DNA of 64,000 nt from Prevotellaceae bacterium UBA4301 (GCA_002395775.1 DGUV01000066.1:1-64000), one strand, 5' to 3'; positions 1-9,042 are shown, numbered from the stretch's first letter. The notes: generated by a model from the sequence alone, not told the origin. A program made the numbers and translations.

Positions 1-2891
1 GGCAGCAGCGTGTCGCCCACTGCCTTGCCGTTCTTCTTATATAACATGAACAGGCGTGTCTTCTGAATATAGAGAACGGGGCGTGTCTCGCTCCAGTTCA
101 CGTTAGCGATGTTTGTCTTCAGGTGGCGCACGTATTCAATACGGAAGTCGCCACCTTCAATGATTTCCCCTTCGCTCATCAGATACTGCACCATGTTCCA
201 GAACGCCGCCAGTTCATTGTTCTGCTTGCACTGAGCATTTTGGAACTTGATACCCTCGACGCAGATCTCCAGCATCTGCTTATAGGAGAGTGATGTATCA
301 AGGTCTGTTTCCAGGCAGTGGAACACCGCCAACGGAGCCACCCAGTTCAGAAGGATGCGGTCTTCTATCACGAGGTCAGTCAGCTGTGCTGAAACCTCGT
401 CCATCGTCCTTTGGTAGATGGCCGGGAAGTCCGCTTCAATCTTGTGGCGTAGTTTCAGGATTTCCAGTGTCAGGTGAGACATCCCTTGCTGGCGCATATT
501 CTTCAGCTCCTGATAATTCTTCTTCTCTTCGTTCGAGAACGTAGATGTAGAGAACGAAAGGAAGATGAGACGCGAGAACAGCGCTATGTCCGCCGTCGGC
601 ATCTCCTGGCCGGAGAGGATGATGCCCGCATCGACAGAAGTAGTCTCTTTCTTCTTGTCCAAGTCCATATTCATGCGTGTGCGTCCAGTACCATCCCACA
701 AGCCTTTCAGAAACTCATGCTTGTTGATGTCCAGGTTATTTTTGTACTCATCAATATGGACCAAGGCATTCGCCACCGCTGCCACCGTATCATTCAGTGC
801 CGGCAGTGTCGAGTTCTGGATGTTCGGCGGCACGTTCTCGATGATGAAGAACGACATCAGCGTGTGCCCCAGCTCCGACTTACCCGAACCCTTCGGGCCG
901 AAAAGATTCAGGATAGGGAATGAGCGTGTGGAGCGTGTCACTACATCCCTGAACAGCGTCGCCAAGAGGAAGAGGAACCCCACACGTCCGTTATTCCCGA
1001 ACACCTTAAACAGCTGGTCGGTAAACACCCGCAGCGGCACCGAAGAGTACCCAATATGAATAAAGCGACGCTCAAACTGAAACAGTTTGATGTCGTCGCG
1101 GTAAATCTTCGAGTTCGCAGGGAGGTAGAAATTCCCCTTATCTTTGATGCGCACAATGCCGAAGTCATCCACTTTCAGGAAGCGTCCGTCATGGAAGATG
1201 CCATTGCCGAAGGCATAGAACCCTTGCCGTTGCCATCCCAGCTGCGTAATCATGATGGCCGTTTCCGTCTTCTCATACAGGAACGCCTTCAGTTTTGTCA
1301 GTTCGCGCTCCGTGGCCTTCCATAGGAAATTACCCAATCCCTCGATGCGCTGCTTGAACTTAGCGATAGAAACCAAGTCCTCCTGCTTCATTTCTATAAG
1401 CTCTTCCGTGCCGAATACATTCTTCAGCTTATAGATACGCTTCGGATTGACGCTGTCCTTGATGTGGAAAAGCGGTGTCATCGTGAAATTGCTCCACTCG
1501 AAGTAGCCGCCATTTTCAGAGATAGAGTAGTAGTATTTATCTTTCTCCACGTTGAAGCCGAACTGCCGGTAAAGGGCAGAGTCCTTTTCCGCCTTTGCCT
1601 TCTCTTCCTCCTCTGCAGCTGCTTTCCGCTGCTTGTCCACCGCCTTCTTCCACATCGACTTCCCTGCAGCAAAGCGAGTCAGCTGGGCGATATACATCTC
1701 TATCGTGGTGTCATCCTCGATGAGTGCCATGAGCGAAGCCACCTGCTTGATGACCTTTCCCTGCTGCTCTGTGGTCATGCCTTCCTCAAAGAGATAGGCA
1801 GCCAGCCAGAGGATGAAGTCCTGCTCCTCGATAGAAGCAAAGATATTCCGGCTTGTGCAGAACGTGTCAGGATCCTGTTTCTCCTCCGTGACGGGAATCT
1901 GCTTCACTGACACCGAGAACCCGTGTCGCATTGCCAGCTCCCCGGACTTCATCACCGCTTTGATGCCTGGACCAAAACGCTCGTTTGGCTTGGGTGGGTC
2001 AGCATCCGGCAAGAAGCACAGATGCGAGGCACAGCGTTTCAGCAGGGTAAAGTGTTCCTCCGTCCATGCTGTACCTAATGGAGCCACCGTATTATGAATG
2101 CCTATGCTTTGCAACCGCATACAATCCGGTGCTCCTTCCACGAGGTAGAACCTTTCCGTCCGTGCTGCTTCACGCCACGCCGTATCGATGCCGAATACAG
2201 ACTTCGACTTGTTGTATATGAGACTATCCTTGCTGTTCATATACTTAGCTTGTGAAGCATCGTCGAAAGCCCGTGCCGTGAAGCCGATGATATGCTGCTG
2301 TCTGTCACGGATGGGAATGGTAATACGGCCACAGAAGAAATCAAATCCTCCACGATTCTTCAGGTGCAGCTCCTCTGCCACCTCTGGAGCGATATGCACC
2401 GCATCGACGAGGTGCGCATCTGCAGGGCAGTACCCGACACCCCGAAGCTCGCAGTATTCCTTGCCCCAACGTTGGTAGGCATAATCGCGTGCTGCTTTAT
2501 GGCTTAGCAACTGTCGCTGGTACTCCTTGGCAAGAAGGTCGTGTGCAATCCACATCGCTTCCTTCTTGCGCTGTGTTTCCTGTTCCTCTGCAGATGGCTC
2601 CGATTCTTCAATTTCGATATTGTATTTCTTCGCCAGTGTGCGGATGGCCTCGGGGTAGGTCATATTCTCATGCTTCATGAGAAAGCCCACACTGTTACCT
2701 TGTTCCCCGCAGCCGAAGCACTTGTAAGTGCCCGTCTCGGGGAACACAGCAAACGAAGCCGTCTTCTCTGAATGGAATGGGCAGCAGGCGAAGTACCTCA
2801 CGCCGCGTTTCTTCAGCGTGACGTAATCGCCCACCACATCGAGGATGTTGCAGCAGTCCAGAACCCTGTCTATGGTCTGTTGTTTAATCAT
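1..2891 (-). CDS. Primase-helicase-like replication protein of the mobile element (3' end off window)
   Basis: Large leftward reading frame that enters from the window edge; about 963 residues are visible and the C-terminus is missing. Order of parts: a CHC2-type zinc finger (Cys37-x2-His40 and Cys58-x2-Cys61, within CCPFHSEKTASF and KCFGCGEQG), a TOPRIM-like primase region (around residues 220-330, with YLVEGAPDCMRL), and a C-terminal P-loop ATPase with Walker A GPKGSGKSE near residue 660. CHC2-TOPRIM proteins make RNA primers; the fused ATPase suggests a self-contained primase-helicase for replicating an excised element. The ATG overlaps the previous gene by 8 bases (ATGATTAA), so it is translationally coupled as the last gene of the leftward operon. 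Sure of the primase domain; helicase activity is inferred from the Walker motif only. Confidence 0.82.
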   Translation of the reverse strand, partial: MIKQQTIDRVLDCCNILDVVGDYVTLKKRGVRYFACCPFHSEKTASFAVFPETGTYKCFGCGEQGNSVGFLMKHENMTYPEAIRTLAKKYNIEIEESEPSAEEQETQRKKEAMWIAHDLLAKEYQRQLLSHKAARDYAYQRWGKEYCELRGVGYCPADAHLVDAVHIAPEVAEELHLKNRGGFDFFCGRITIPIRDRQQHIIGFTARAFDDASQAKYMNSKDSLIYNKSKSVFGIDTAWREAARTERFYLVEGAPDCMRLQSIGIHNTVAPLGTAWTEEHFTLLKRCASHLCFLPDADPPKPNERFGPGIKAVMKSGELAMRHGFSVSVKQIPVTEEKQDPDTFCTSRNIFASIEEQDFILWLAAYLFEEGMTTEQQGKVIKQVASLMALIEDDTTIEMYIAQLTRFAAGKSMWKKAVDKQRKAAAEEEEKAKAEKDSALYRQFGFNVEKDKYYYSISENGGYFEWSNFTMTPLFHIKDSVNPKRIYKLKNVFGTEELIEMKQEDLVSIAKFKQRIEGLGNFLWKATERELTKLKAFLYEKTETAIMITQLGWQRQGFYAFGNGIFHDGRFLKVDDFGIVRIKDKGNFYLPANSKIYRDDIKLFQFERRFIHIGYSSVPLRVFTDQLFKVFGNNGRVGFLFLLATLFRDVVTRSTRSFPILNLFGPKGSGKSELGHTLMSFFIIENVPPNIQNSTLPALNDTVAAVANALVHIDEYKNNLDINKHEFLKGLWDGTGRTRMNMDLDKKKETTSVDAGIILSGQEMPTADIALFSRLIFLSFSTSTFSNEEKKNYQELKNMRQQGMSHLTLEILKLRHKIEADFPAIYQRTMDEVSAQLTDLVIEDRILLNWVAPLAVFHCLETDLDTSLSYKQMLEICVEGIKFQNAQCKQNNELAAFWNMVQYLMSEGEIIEGGDFRIEYVRHLKTNIANVNWSETRPVLYIQKTRLFMLYKKNGKAVGDTLL

Positions 2892-3132
2892 CGTCGTCCA
2901 TTATCTCCTCGTAGGGGAGACCCGTATAATAAGCCGTACCTTTATTGATAAGCCATGCCACGAGATGATGGTCTATCAGCTCATACTCAAAAGTCAGTTT
3001 CTTCAGGCCCTCGATGACACCACCCACGACGATGTTCACGGGCAGTGCATGTTCCTGATTCAGCTCCAGTATCTTAGAAGCAATCTTCGGTTGCATGAGG
3101 CATTCCTTTGTTTCCATGTCTTTGTTTTCCAT
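2884..3132 (-). CDS. Small hypothetical protein of the mobile-element operon (82 aa)
   Basis: I do not recognise a family. Predicted soluble, no signal peptide, ends in a short acidic tail (IMDDDD). I chose the start at MENKDMET because a good GGAGG ribosome site lies 8 nt before it, provided by the end of the upstream ORF6N gene; a longer reading from an ATG at 3147 would put that site inside the gene. It overlaps the primase gene by 8 bases, so the two are probably co-translated. Possibly an accessory replication or regulatory factor, but only its position supports this. Confidence 0.55.
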   Translation of the reverse strand: MENKDMETKECLMQPKIASKILELNQEHALPVNIVVGGVIEGLKKLTFEYELIDHHLVAWLINKGTAYYTGLPYEEIMDDDD

Positions 3133-3133
3133 G

Positions 3134-3694
3134 CTATTCCTCCCCATCTTTACGGATAATCTTATGCTTGATTTTGACCAGGGCGAAGTTCAGCTCAATC
3201 TCCGTCTCTACCGACTTCGTGGAAAGATTCTGCCCAATGATTTCACCCATCAGTTCCCCGGAGCGATGCAGCAGAGAGGCTTGCTTCTCACGGTCACCCG
3301 TCACCTTCTGCAAAGCCTCCATTGTCCGTGTCATTTCACGGACCTGGGCAAAGGTGTCGATGATGGCAATGGTAGTCTGCACCGCCTGTTTGGACTTCAG
3401 GATTGTGGCCAGCATATACAAGCCACGTTCCGTAAAGGCTGTGGGAGGAACGGGTGAATGTTTCATGCTACAGAACCTATCGAAATTTTCGATAAGTTCT
3501 TCTTTCTCGCTGTTTGTCAAAGGGAAAAGATACCCTTGGGGGAACTTTTCGACATTGTTCTTGACCGCCTCATTGATTCTACCAGTGGTGACTCCATATA
3601 AGGTAGCCACATCCCTGTCCAGCAGCACCTGTTGATTGCGCAAGGAGATAATCAAACCTTGCACGACGTCTGAGTTAATGATTTCGTTAGCCAT
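3134..3694 (-). CDS. ORF6N-domain protein
   Basis: About 186 residues starting at MANEIINSD. Residues 10-100 match the ORF6N domain: LRNQQVLLDRDVATLYGV, then NEAVKNN, FPQGYLFPLT and the FTERGLYML segment typical of KilA-N/ORF6N phage proteins. A C-terminal helical half (about 110-186) may be a coiled coil. Such proteins are common in phages and integrative elements of Bacteroidetes and are thought to bind DNA as regulators, but their role is not settled. A longer reading up to 3790 would run through a hairpin (3732-3767) and is less likely. Third gene of the leftward operon. Confidence 0.75.
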   Translation of the reverse strand: MANEIINSDVVQGLIISLRNQQVLLDRDVATLYGVTTGRINEAVKNNVEKFPQGYLFPLTNSEKEELIENFDRFCSMKHSPVPPTAFTERGLYMLATILKSKQAVQTTIAIIDTFAQVREMTRTMEALQKVTGDREKQASLLHRSGELMGEIIGQNLSTKSVETEIELNFALVKIKHKIIRKDGEE

Positions 3695-3731
3695 ATACAT
3701 ATATATATTATAGGTGTGACATTGAAAATTG

Positions 3732-3767
3732 CCATCCCAGACGATCCTCTCGGACGGTAGGGGATGG
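3732..3767. other. Intergenic hairpin with loop motif shared with 35130-35159
   Basis: A perfect 7-bp inverted repeat (CCATCCC / GGGATGG) encloses a 22-nt loop. It lies between the HTH gene and the ORF6N gene, where an attenuator or mRNA processing site could sit. The loop side contains ATCCTCtCGGACGGT, which recurs with few changes in a hairpin at 35130 next to a chromosomal gene. Confidence 0.5.
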
Positions 3768-3791
3768 ACTTTGATAATCAAGAGCGCCAAC

Positions 3792-4121
3792 TTACTCGCG
3801 CCGATGAAGGCACAGCAGCTGGTCGTTTACGTCTTTGATGTTGATGTGTATCTGCGTGCCAACCTTAGTATAAGGTATCTGTCCACGCTGACACATTTTA
3901 TATATATTAGCCTGTGTCCTCCCTGTCATCGAAGCCAGTTGCTTCACGGTGAGAGGGAAGTCTAGAATTGTCCCTAACGTGTCGGCCACTGCTGGGCCAA
4001 TCAGTTCTTTCACTTTCTCAGAGATGATACCTTCAACTTCTTCAATCACCTCTTCCTTAACCTGCATTTTTAGGATTCGCCGTTCGAACTCCTTACTGCT
4101 TTCACTCTGCTGCTGTCCCAT
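3792..4121 (-). CDS. Helix-turn-helix (excisionase/MerR-like) protein
   Basis: 109 residues. The N-terminal half is helical and charged (about 10-55). The C-terminal half, FPLTVKQLASMTGRTQANIY then QRGQIPYTKVGTQIHI, matches the HTH_17/excisionase fold: a helix-turn-helix followed by the short wing that reads PYxKVG. In Bacteroidetes elements such proteins often act as excisionases or as regulators of the replication operon. Two bases separate it from the upstream gene end, so it is in the same operon. Function as excisionase rather than repressor is an inference. Confidence 0.7.
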   Translation of the reverse strand: MGQQQSESSKEFERRILKMQVKEEVIEEVEGIISEKVKELIGPAVADTLGTILDFPLTVKQLASMTGRTQANIYKMCQRGQIPYTKVGTQIHINIKDVNDQLLCLHRRE

Positions 4122-4123
4122 AA

Positions 4124-4693
4124 CTATAGTGTTGTCCTATAAAGATTACCATTTACGCGGAGAAGGTTGACCTCAGGAATAAACTGAGAAGTCAGAAACA
4201 CCCCTCTGTTATATCCTTCATAGCGATTGAACCTATTGATGGAAACCCTGAAACTTTTCAGCTGTCCCTCGTTGTCAACGAAGCAGAAGCGCACGTCTCT
4301 GTCATCGAAGGTACGCAGCCAGTCCATGATGTGCTCCACCTTCTCAGCTTTCTTCAACCACCTTTTCAGATTTGTGGCTTTAGCCTTCTCCTGGTTGCAT
4401 AGCACCAGATGCCTCCTTGACTTGGGAGGGCAGTGGAGTTCACGCGCGTACCTTTTTACTAATGACTCTGACACGCCGGTAAATTTCTCTATAGCTTCAA
4501 TCTTGCGAGTAATCACTTTCCTTGCGGCATCAGTGAAATCCTCCTCCAAAAGTTTTCTCAGTCGAGCCAGTTGCTTCTCGTTTTCCTTTCGGATCATGTC
4601 CGTCAAGGCGTCTGCCAATTCCCTGTTAGTTTTCTCGGGGAAATGCAGAAAAAGCCAGTTTTCCAGCTCAGAATTCAGTTTTTTACTTGCCAT
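4124..4693 (-). CDS. Hypothetical DNA-binding-like protein, first gene of the element operon
   Basis: 189 residues, family not recognised. Visible: a long basic helical segment (30-85) rich in Lys/Arg/Glu, a possible helix-turn-helix around 75-95 (IEKFTGVSESLVKRYAREL), and a C-terminal beta-rich part (130-189) with no cysteines arranged as a metal site. This makes a DNA-binding role plausible but unproven. The ATG at 4693 is well placed at the start of the leftward operon; no convincing promoter was found on the minus strand upstream. Confidence 0.55.
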   Translation of the reverse strand: MASKKLNSELENWLFLHFPEKTNRELADALTDMIRKENEKQLARLRKLLEEDFTDAARKVITRKIEAIEKFTGVSESLVKRYARELHCPPKSRRHLVLCNQEKAKATNLKRWLKKAEKVEHIMDWLRTFDDRDVRFCFVDNEGQLKSFRVSINRFNRYEGYNRGVFLTSQFIPEVNLLRVNGNLYRTTL

Positions 4694-5207
4694 AGCAACT
4701 TTTTTTGTCCTTTTTGCTAAATTTTCTCGTTTTTCTGAGGTACTTTCAGAAATTATTTGTACCTTTGCGTCGCATTTGGATGAACCGCTGCGATGTTCAA
4801 GGGTTTTAGAACTACATCAAACGTAGTCTTTTTCTCTGAATTACCAAAACGGGCCGGCAAAGGTAAATAGGTGTCTGTCCCATGATGTGGGACATAGAAG
4901 GACAACCTCGAAAAGATTAACAAATCTTAACCTCGGACACATCAAAATGCTGGCAACTTTTAGAGAAAAGCTGTCATGGGGACGATTCCAGAACCAAGCG
5001 GAATCTGTTTCCTAAAAAGTTGAAGAGATGGTGACAAATGTTTCCTCGCCGAACTTTACCGAAGTTCGTAAGGTGACATAAAGCTAAAAAGAAGAACAAA
5101 ATTTGTTCCTATTTTGTTACCAGCTTCATAAACACATATGGTAGTAAGACTTTTACCCTTGTAAGTCGCTGAAGCGCTTAGGGATAACAGATAAGGTGCA
5201 AAAGGAG
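4694..5207. other. Non-coding, hairpin-rich terminal region of the mobile element
   Basis: About 510 bp without a credible gene. It carries a series of inverted repeats: ACTAC/GTAGT (4811-4827, followed by a T-run), TGTCCCA/TGGGACA (4876-4894), AAGATT/AATCTT (4913-4928), a nested pair CAACTTTT/AAAAGTTG (4954-5022) around GATTCC/GGAATC (4984-5005), CGAACTT/AAGTTCG (5050-5068) and GAACAAA/TTTGTTC (5094-5108). A -7-like box TACCTTTG lies at 4760-4767 on the plus strand, without a good -33 box. The region could be a recombination or replication site, or a structured RNA. Confidence 0.5.
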
Positions 5208-5229
5208 TTCAAATCCCGTACGCACCGCA
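5208..5229 (+). other. Probable attachment site: 3' end of a tRNA gene
   Basis: TTCAAAT at 5208-5214 reads as a T-loop, followed by CCCGT (3' half of a T-stem) and ACGCACC (3' half of an acceptor stem) with discriminator G at 5227. The 5' half of the T-stem (should be ACGGG) is not there; AGGAG precedes the loop instead. So this is a fragment whose left side comes from the element, as expected at the far attachment site of an element integrated into the tRNA 3' end. The intact tRNA, predicted to begin GGTGCGT, would lie left of this window. Confidence 0.55.
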
Positions 5230-5230
5230 G

Positions 5231-5263
5231 CAAAGGGAGACCGTGAGGCCTCCCTTTGTTGGT
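5231..5263 (+). terminator. Rho-independent terminator, probably of the original tRNA gene
   Basis: Perfect 9-bp stem CAAAGGGAG / CTCCCTTTG with a 10-nt loop, followed by TTGGTTTT. It lies right after the tRNA-like 3' end and before the convergent rhamnosidase gene. Confidence 0.75.
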
Positions 5264-5281
5264 TTTATTCGGTTTGCAACT

Positions 5282-7876
5282 TTATAGTGACAGTTTGATG
5301 TGGTGGCGCCCGCTGCCGTATTCCTTGGTTTCGTTGCTTCCGGGAAGTGTCACGCTGGCAGACGATCCTTCGGGGATGGTGAAGTCCCATGTCCAGGTGT
5401 CACCCTCGTATCTCCAACTGCTCTTGATGAGTCCTGCTGCCGATTGGTATTCGGCATTGATGTGTCCCAGTCGCCTGTCGGGGATGGGTTTCATGATGAT
5501 GTGTTTGAAACCCGGTTGAGCGGGGTCGGAGGAGATGCCTGCGGCTGTCTCCCATAGCCATTGGCAAACGCATCCGTAGGCATAGTGGTTGAAGCTGTTC
5601 ATCCCCTGTGGTCCCATGCCTTTGTCGGACATGTAGCTGTTCCAGCGTTCCCAGATGGTGGTGGCACCATTGTCCACCGAGTAGAGCCAGCTGGGATTCT
5701 TTCGTTGGAAGAGCAGTTCGTAGGCAAGGTCGTGCATGCCGTTGTCCGTGAGGGTGGACATGAGTATGGAAGTGCCCAGGAAGCCTGTCTGCAGGCAGTT
5801 GCCATGCTGTGTGAAGTTTTCTCGCAATCGTTTGATGGTGTTTTGCTTGGCTTCTCCGCTGACAAGTTGGTTGCGTAGGGCGAAGAGGGCAGGGGTTTGC
5901 ATGGTGTTGAGGATGGGCGTCTTGAACGTGCCGTCGGGGTTGAGGAACTGCTCGCGAAGGTAGTTTCTCGCCTCCTCTGCCATTTGTTCATAGCGCTTGG
6001 CATCGTGTCCGGTGGCAGCAGCCATGTCGCGCATGGCATCAGCATCCATGGCCCAGTAGCAAGCGCTCAGGTAACTCCAGTAGATGATGGACTCCGGACG
6101 GGGCTGTCCTCCCTCAAAGGCGCCACCTCCACAACTCTCAAGCGGTTCGTAGCTGAGCCAGTCGGCCCACTGGTAGTTGCCATTCTCCTGACTGAGTGCA
6201 ACATGATTGTAGCGGGTCTCGCTCACGTGGTTCATGTAGCGCTCCATGGCTTCCCAATTTTCTGTGATGATGCGAGTGTCGGCAAACTGTTTCCATATAG
6301 TCCATGGTACAATGATTCCGGCATCGCTCCATCCCAGGCGCATCATGCCAGCATCGCCATACTGACCGATGGGGGCTACGCTTGGGAACCCTCCTTGTGG
6401 GCTTTGCGTGTCGCGCATGTCGCGCATCCACTTGTGAAAGAAGTCGCGCGTGTGGGCAAAGAAGGTTCCTGTCTCGGCAAACACCTGGGTGTCGGCAGTC
6501 CATCCCTGTCGTTCGTTGCGTTGAGGACAATCGGTCGGGACGGAGAGATAGTTGCTGCGCATGCCCCATAAGGTGTTGGATATGAGTTGGTTGATGGATT
6601 CGTTTCCCGTCTCCAGTCTTCCCGTCTCCATGTCCTTCGAGATGCTGCTCACGGGTACGGAGGAGATGACTCTGAAGGTTACGTCGTCCGTGGCCGTAAG
6701 GGAGATGTATCGGTAGCCGAAGAATGTGCTTCTGGGAATGAAGGTGCAGTATCCCTTGTCGGGACCAAAGGTGTAGAGGAGTCGCATGTGGTGGTCGGCG
6801 GTGCGCAGATTCTGCCTGTGCACACTACCTTCCGGACCGTCCATACCTCTGTTCCTTGCACCATTGCCATCATTCAGCAATTCTCCTGGCAGACAGGTGA
6901 GTTGGGTGCCTTCGGGAGCTTTGAACACAAAGGAGGGAACGGCAGCAGCGTTCTGTCCGAAGTCCACCACCAGTGTTTCGCCCTTGTGCAGGACGATGGT
7001 GGAGTGGGGCCTGAATGTGCGGTTTATCACTACGCGGCCGTGAGCCTCGTTGCTTGCTCCTTCGATGCGGTTCCAGGTGTAGGCTTTCACGAAGGGGAGG
7101 GCGATGTCGTGGCGGAGATAGATTTCAGCTCCTTGTGAGGGTAGCAGGTCGCCCTTGAACTCCGTGTTGACCTCGGGTTTGCCCAGTTGTTCCAGCGCTT
7201 CATGTGTGAGCGGATTGCGGGCATCGTAGCGTTCTCCTTCGAAGATGCCTGCATGCTTCACTGGGCCAGCAATACCTGCACGCCAATCGGTGGTGTTGGT
7301 TCCGTAGCGTTGGGTGGAGCCGTCGCTATAGGTCACTTCCAGCACGCCGCGGAAGGCGCATTTGGTTCCCCACATGCCATTGCTTCCAGCGGGAGTGATG
7401 ATTTTGTCGCCCCACCATCCGGGGGTGACCTGCACGGCAAGCACATTCTCCTGTCCTTTCTTTCGCTTCATGGCTTTGGTGACATCGTAAGTAAAGGTGC
7501 GGCGGGTCTTCAGCGGATGAGTGAATCCGGGACGGAGCACCTCCTTGCCTATGGGGAACCCATTGACATAGAGTTCATAGACACCAAGTGCGGTGGTCAT
7601 CCAGCGGGCCTTGACGATGTGCTGCGGATTCGTGAGTGTGGTGGTGAACCAGCTTGCCCCGGGGGCTGACAGGTTGTTGCTGTCGTCAGTCACTTTTCCT
7701 TTCACCACGGGAGCGTCGGCGGCTGAGAGCCATGTTGCAACTTCCCAGGCATCGTCGCTCAGTGCTTCGGTGCGGGTTTCAATGGTTTTTCCGTCTGTGC
7801 GGATGGCTTGTGCCATGGTTGTGGAGCTCATTCCCAGGAATAGGGTAGCGAGCAGGGTTATGTTTTTCTTTTTCAT
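5282..7876 (-). CDS. Alpha-L-rhamnosidase, glycoside hydrolase family 78
   Basis: 864 residues from MKKKNITLL, with a signal peptide cut after about residue 22 (TTMAQA), so periplasmic or exported. Order: N-terminal beta-sandwich domains (WFTTTLTNPQ, ELYVNGFPIGKEVL), a middle domain, then an (alpha/alpha)6 barrel containing the GH78 signature CPQRNERQGWTADTQVF around residue 460, whose Glu is the likely general acid. C-terminal domain ends ASVTLPGSNE. The enzyme removes terminal L-rhamnose from pectin (rhamnogalacturonan), flavonoids or bacterial polysaccharides. An ATG 48 bases upstream would add residues before the signal peptide and is rejected. A CAAAGATA box at 7902-7909 (TATCTTTG on the minus strand) marks its promoter. 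No SusCD pair is adjacent. Confidence 0.93.
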   Translation of the reverse strand: MKKKNITLLATLFLGMSSTTMAQAIRTDGKTIETRTEALSDDAWEVATWLSAADAPVVKGKVTDDSNNLSAPGASWFTTTLTNPQHIVKARWMTTALGVYELYVNGFPIGKEVLRPGFTHPLKTRRTFTYDVTKAMKRKKGQENVLAVQVTPGWWGDKIITPAGSNGMWGTKCAFRGVLEVTYSDGSTQRYGTNTTDWRAGIAGPVKHAGIFEGERYDARNPLTHEALEQLGKPEVNTEFKGDLLPSQGAEIYLRHDIALPFVKAYTWNRIEGASNEAHGRVVINRTFRPHSTIVLHKGETLVVDFGQNAAAVPSFVFKAPEGTQLTCLPGELLNDGNGARNRGMDGPEGSVHRQNLRTADHHMRLLYTFGPDKGYCTFIPRSTFFGYRYISLTATDDVTFRVISSVPVSSISKDMETGRLETGNESINQLISNTLWGMRSNYLSVPTDCPQRNERQGWTADTQVFAETGTFFAHTRDFFHKWMRDMRDTQSPQGGFPSVAPIGQYGDAGMMRLGWSDAGIIVPWTIWKQFADTRIITENWEAMERYMNHVSETRYNHVALSQENGNYQWADWLSYEPLESCGGGAFEGGQPRPESIIYWSYLSACYWAMDADAMRDMAAATGHDAKRYEQMAEEARNYLREQFLNPDGTFKTPILNTMQTPALFALRNQLVSGEAKQNTIKRLRENFTQHGNCLQTGFLGTSILMSTLTDNGMHDLAYELLFQRKNPSWLYSVDNGATTIWERWNSYMSDKGMGPQGMNSFNHYAYGCVCQWLWETAAGISSDPAQPGFKHIIMKPIPDRRLGHINAEYQSAAGLIKSSWRYEGDTWTWDFTIPEGSSASVTLPGSNETKEYGSGRHHIKLSL

Positions 7877-7971
7877 GGTCAATGTGGCGGTTAAGTGTGT
7901 ACAAAGATACACAATAATTCCCAATGTTGTTCATCTTTTTCGTGGGCGAAGCAAAAAAAGTTGCCGAAAAG

Positions 7972-8028
7972 TTTGGAGAATTAAATGAACCTTCATAACT
8001 TTGCGATATCAAAATGATATCACTGTGA
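7972..8028 (+). promoter_or_regulatory. Promoter and operator-like repeats of the SPFH operon
   Basis: TTTG (7972-7975), a 20-nt gap, then TAACTTTG (7996-8003), a consensus Bacteroidetes promoter. Just downstream, over the likely transcription start, lie two GATATC palindromes 5 nt apart (8005-8010, 8016-8021) and TCAC-t-GTGA (8020-8028). This would suit binding by the ribbon-helix-helix protein encoded third in the operon. Confidence 0.6.
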
Positions 8029-8058
8029 TAAAATACTAACCCCTAATACTTATATAAT

Positions 8059-9021
8059 ATGGAAACAAAAGAAAAAAAGTTTGCAGGCGTCATCATGAAT
8101 GGTTTCGTCATGCTGTTCCTCAATCTTGCCCTTCTGCTGGGCAGCATTGCCTTGTTTGTGAAGGCTTGCATCATGCTGAGCGAGACGGAAGACGGTCTGG
8201 GGCTTCTGTGCTTTGCTGTGCTGGTGTTCATCGTGTCGATGTTCCTGTGGGCAGGCTTCATGATGCTTGAGCCCAACGAAGCTCGCGTGGTCACCTGGTT
8301 TGGCAAGTATGCAGGAACCTTCTCCGAGGCAGGTTACTTCTGGATAAACCCCTTCTACGGGACGAAGAAGCTGTCCCTGCGTGCCCGCAATCTGGATGCC
8401 GAACCCATTAAGGTGAATGACAAGGTGGGCAATCCCGTGATGATAGGTCTGGTGCTGGTGTGGAAGCTGAAGGACACCTATAAGGCTCTGTTTGAGGTGG
8501 ATACGCAAACGATGGCTACCACTGCACAGGGTCAGATGTCGGGTGACGTGAAGAGCATTATGAACGCCCTGGAGAAGTTTGTCCGCGTGCAGAGCGATGC
8601 AGCCCTGCGGCAGGTTGCAGGCCAGTATGCCTATGATGACGAGGATGGCGGTGCGGGAGAACTGACGTTGCGCTCGGGCAGTGACGAAATCAACCAGTTG
8701 CTGGAGCAGAAACTGGACGACCGTCTGGCACTTGCAGGCATTGAGGTTGTGGAAGCCCGCATCAACTATCTGGCCTATGCTCCCGAGATTGCAGCCGTGA
8801 TGCTGCGTCGCCAGCAGGCTTCGGCCATCATCACTGCCAGGGAGAAGATTGTGGAAGGTGCTGTCTCGATGGTGAAGATGGCCTTGGACAAGTTGTCGAG
8901 TGAGGAGATTGTTGACCTTGACGATGACAAGAAGGCAGCCATGGTTTCCAACCTCCTTGTGGTGCTCTGCAGCGATGATTCGGCTCAGCCGGTGGTCAAT
9001 GCAGGCACGCTGAATCACTAA
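8059..9021 (+). CDS. SPFH/Band 7 domain membrane protein
   Basis: 320 residues. Two N-terminal membrane segments (about 10-35 and 45-68) are followed by an SPFH domain starting EPNEARVVTWFGKYAGTF and continuing through a long helical region with REKIVEGAVSMV near residue 270. SPFH proteins form large membrane-bound oligomers and organise membrane microdomains or protease complexes. The C-terminal tail is short. It is the first gene of a three-gene operon with a DUF4177 protein and a ribbon-helix-helix protein, an arrangement I recall from other Bacteroidales. The specific partner is unknown. Confidence 0.9.
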   Translation: METKEKKFAGVIMNGFVMLFLNLALLLGSIALFVKACIMLSETEDGLGLLCFAVLVFIVSMFLWAGFMMLEPNEARVVTWFGKYAGTFSEAGYFWINPFYGTKKLSLRARNLDAEPIKVNDKVGNPVMIGLVLVWKLKDTYKALFEVDTQTMATTAQGQMSGDVKSIMNALEKFVRVQSDAALRQVAGQYAYDDEDGGAGELTLRSGSDEINQLLEQKLDDRLALAGIEVVEARINYLAYAPEIAAVMLRRQQASAIITAREKIVEGAVSMVKMALDKLSSEEIVDLDDDKKAAMVSNLLVVLCSDDSAQPVVNAGTLNH

Positions 9022-9042
9022 CCTCTTAAAGAAAGGACAGCT

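Noticed and set aside
4760..4828. A protein gene driven by the TACCTTTG box at 4760
   Set aside because: All frames downstream close within a few codons or lack ribosome sites; the region is better explained as non-coding.
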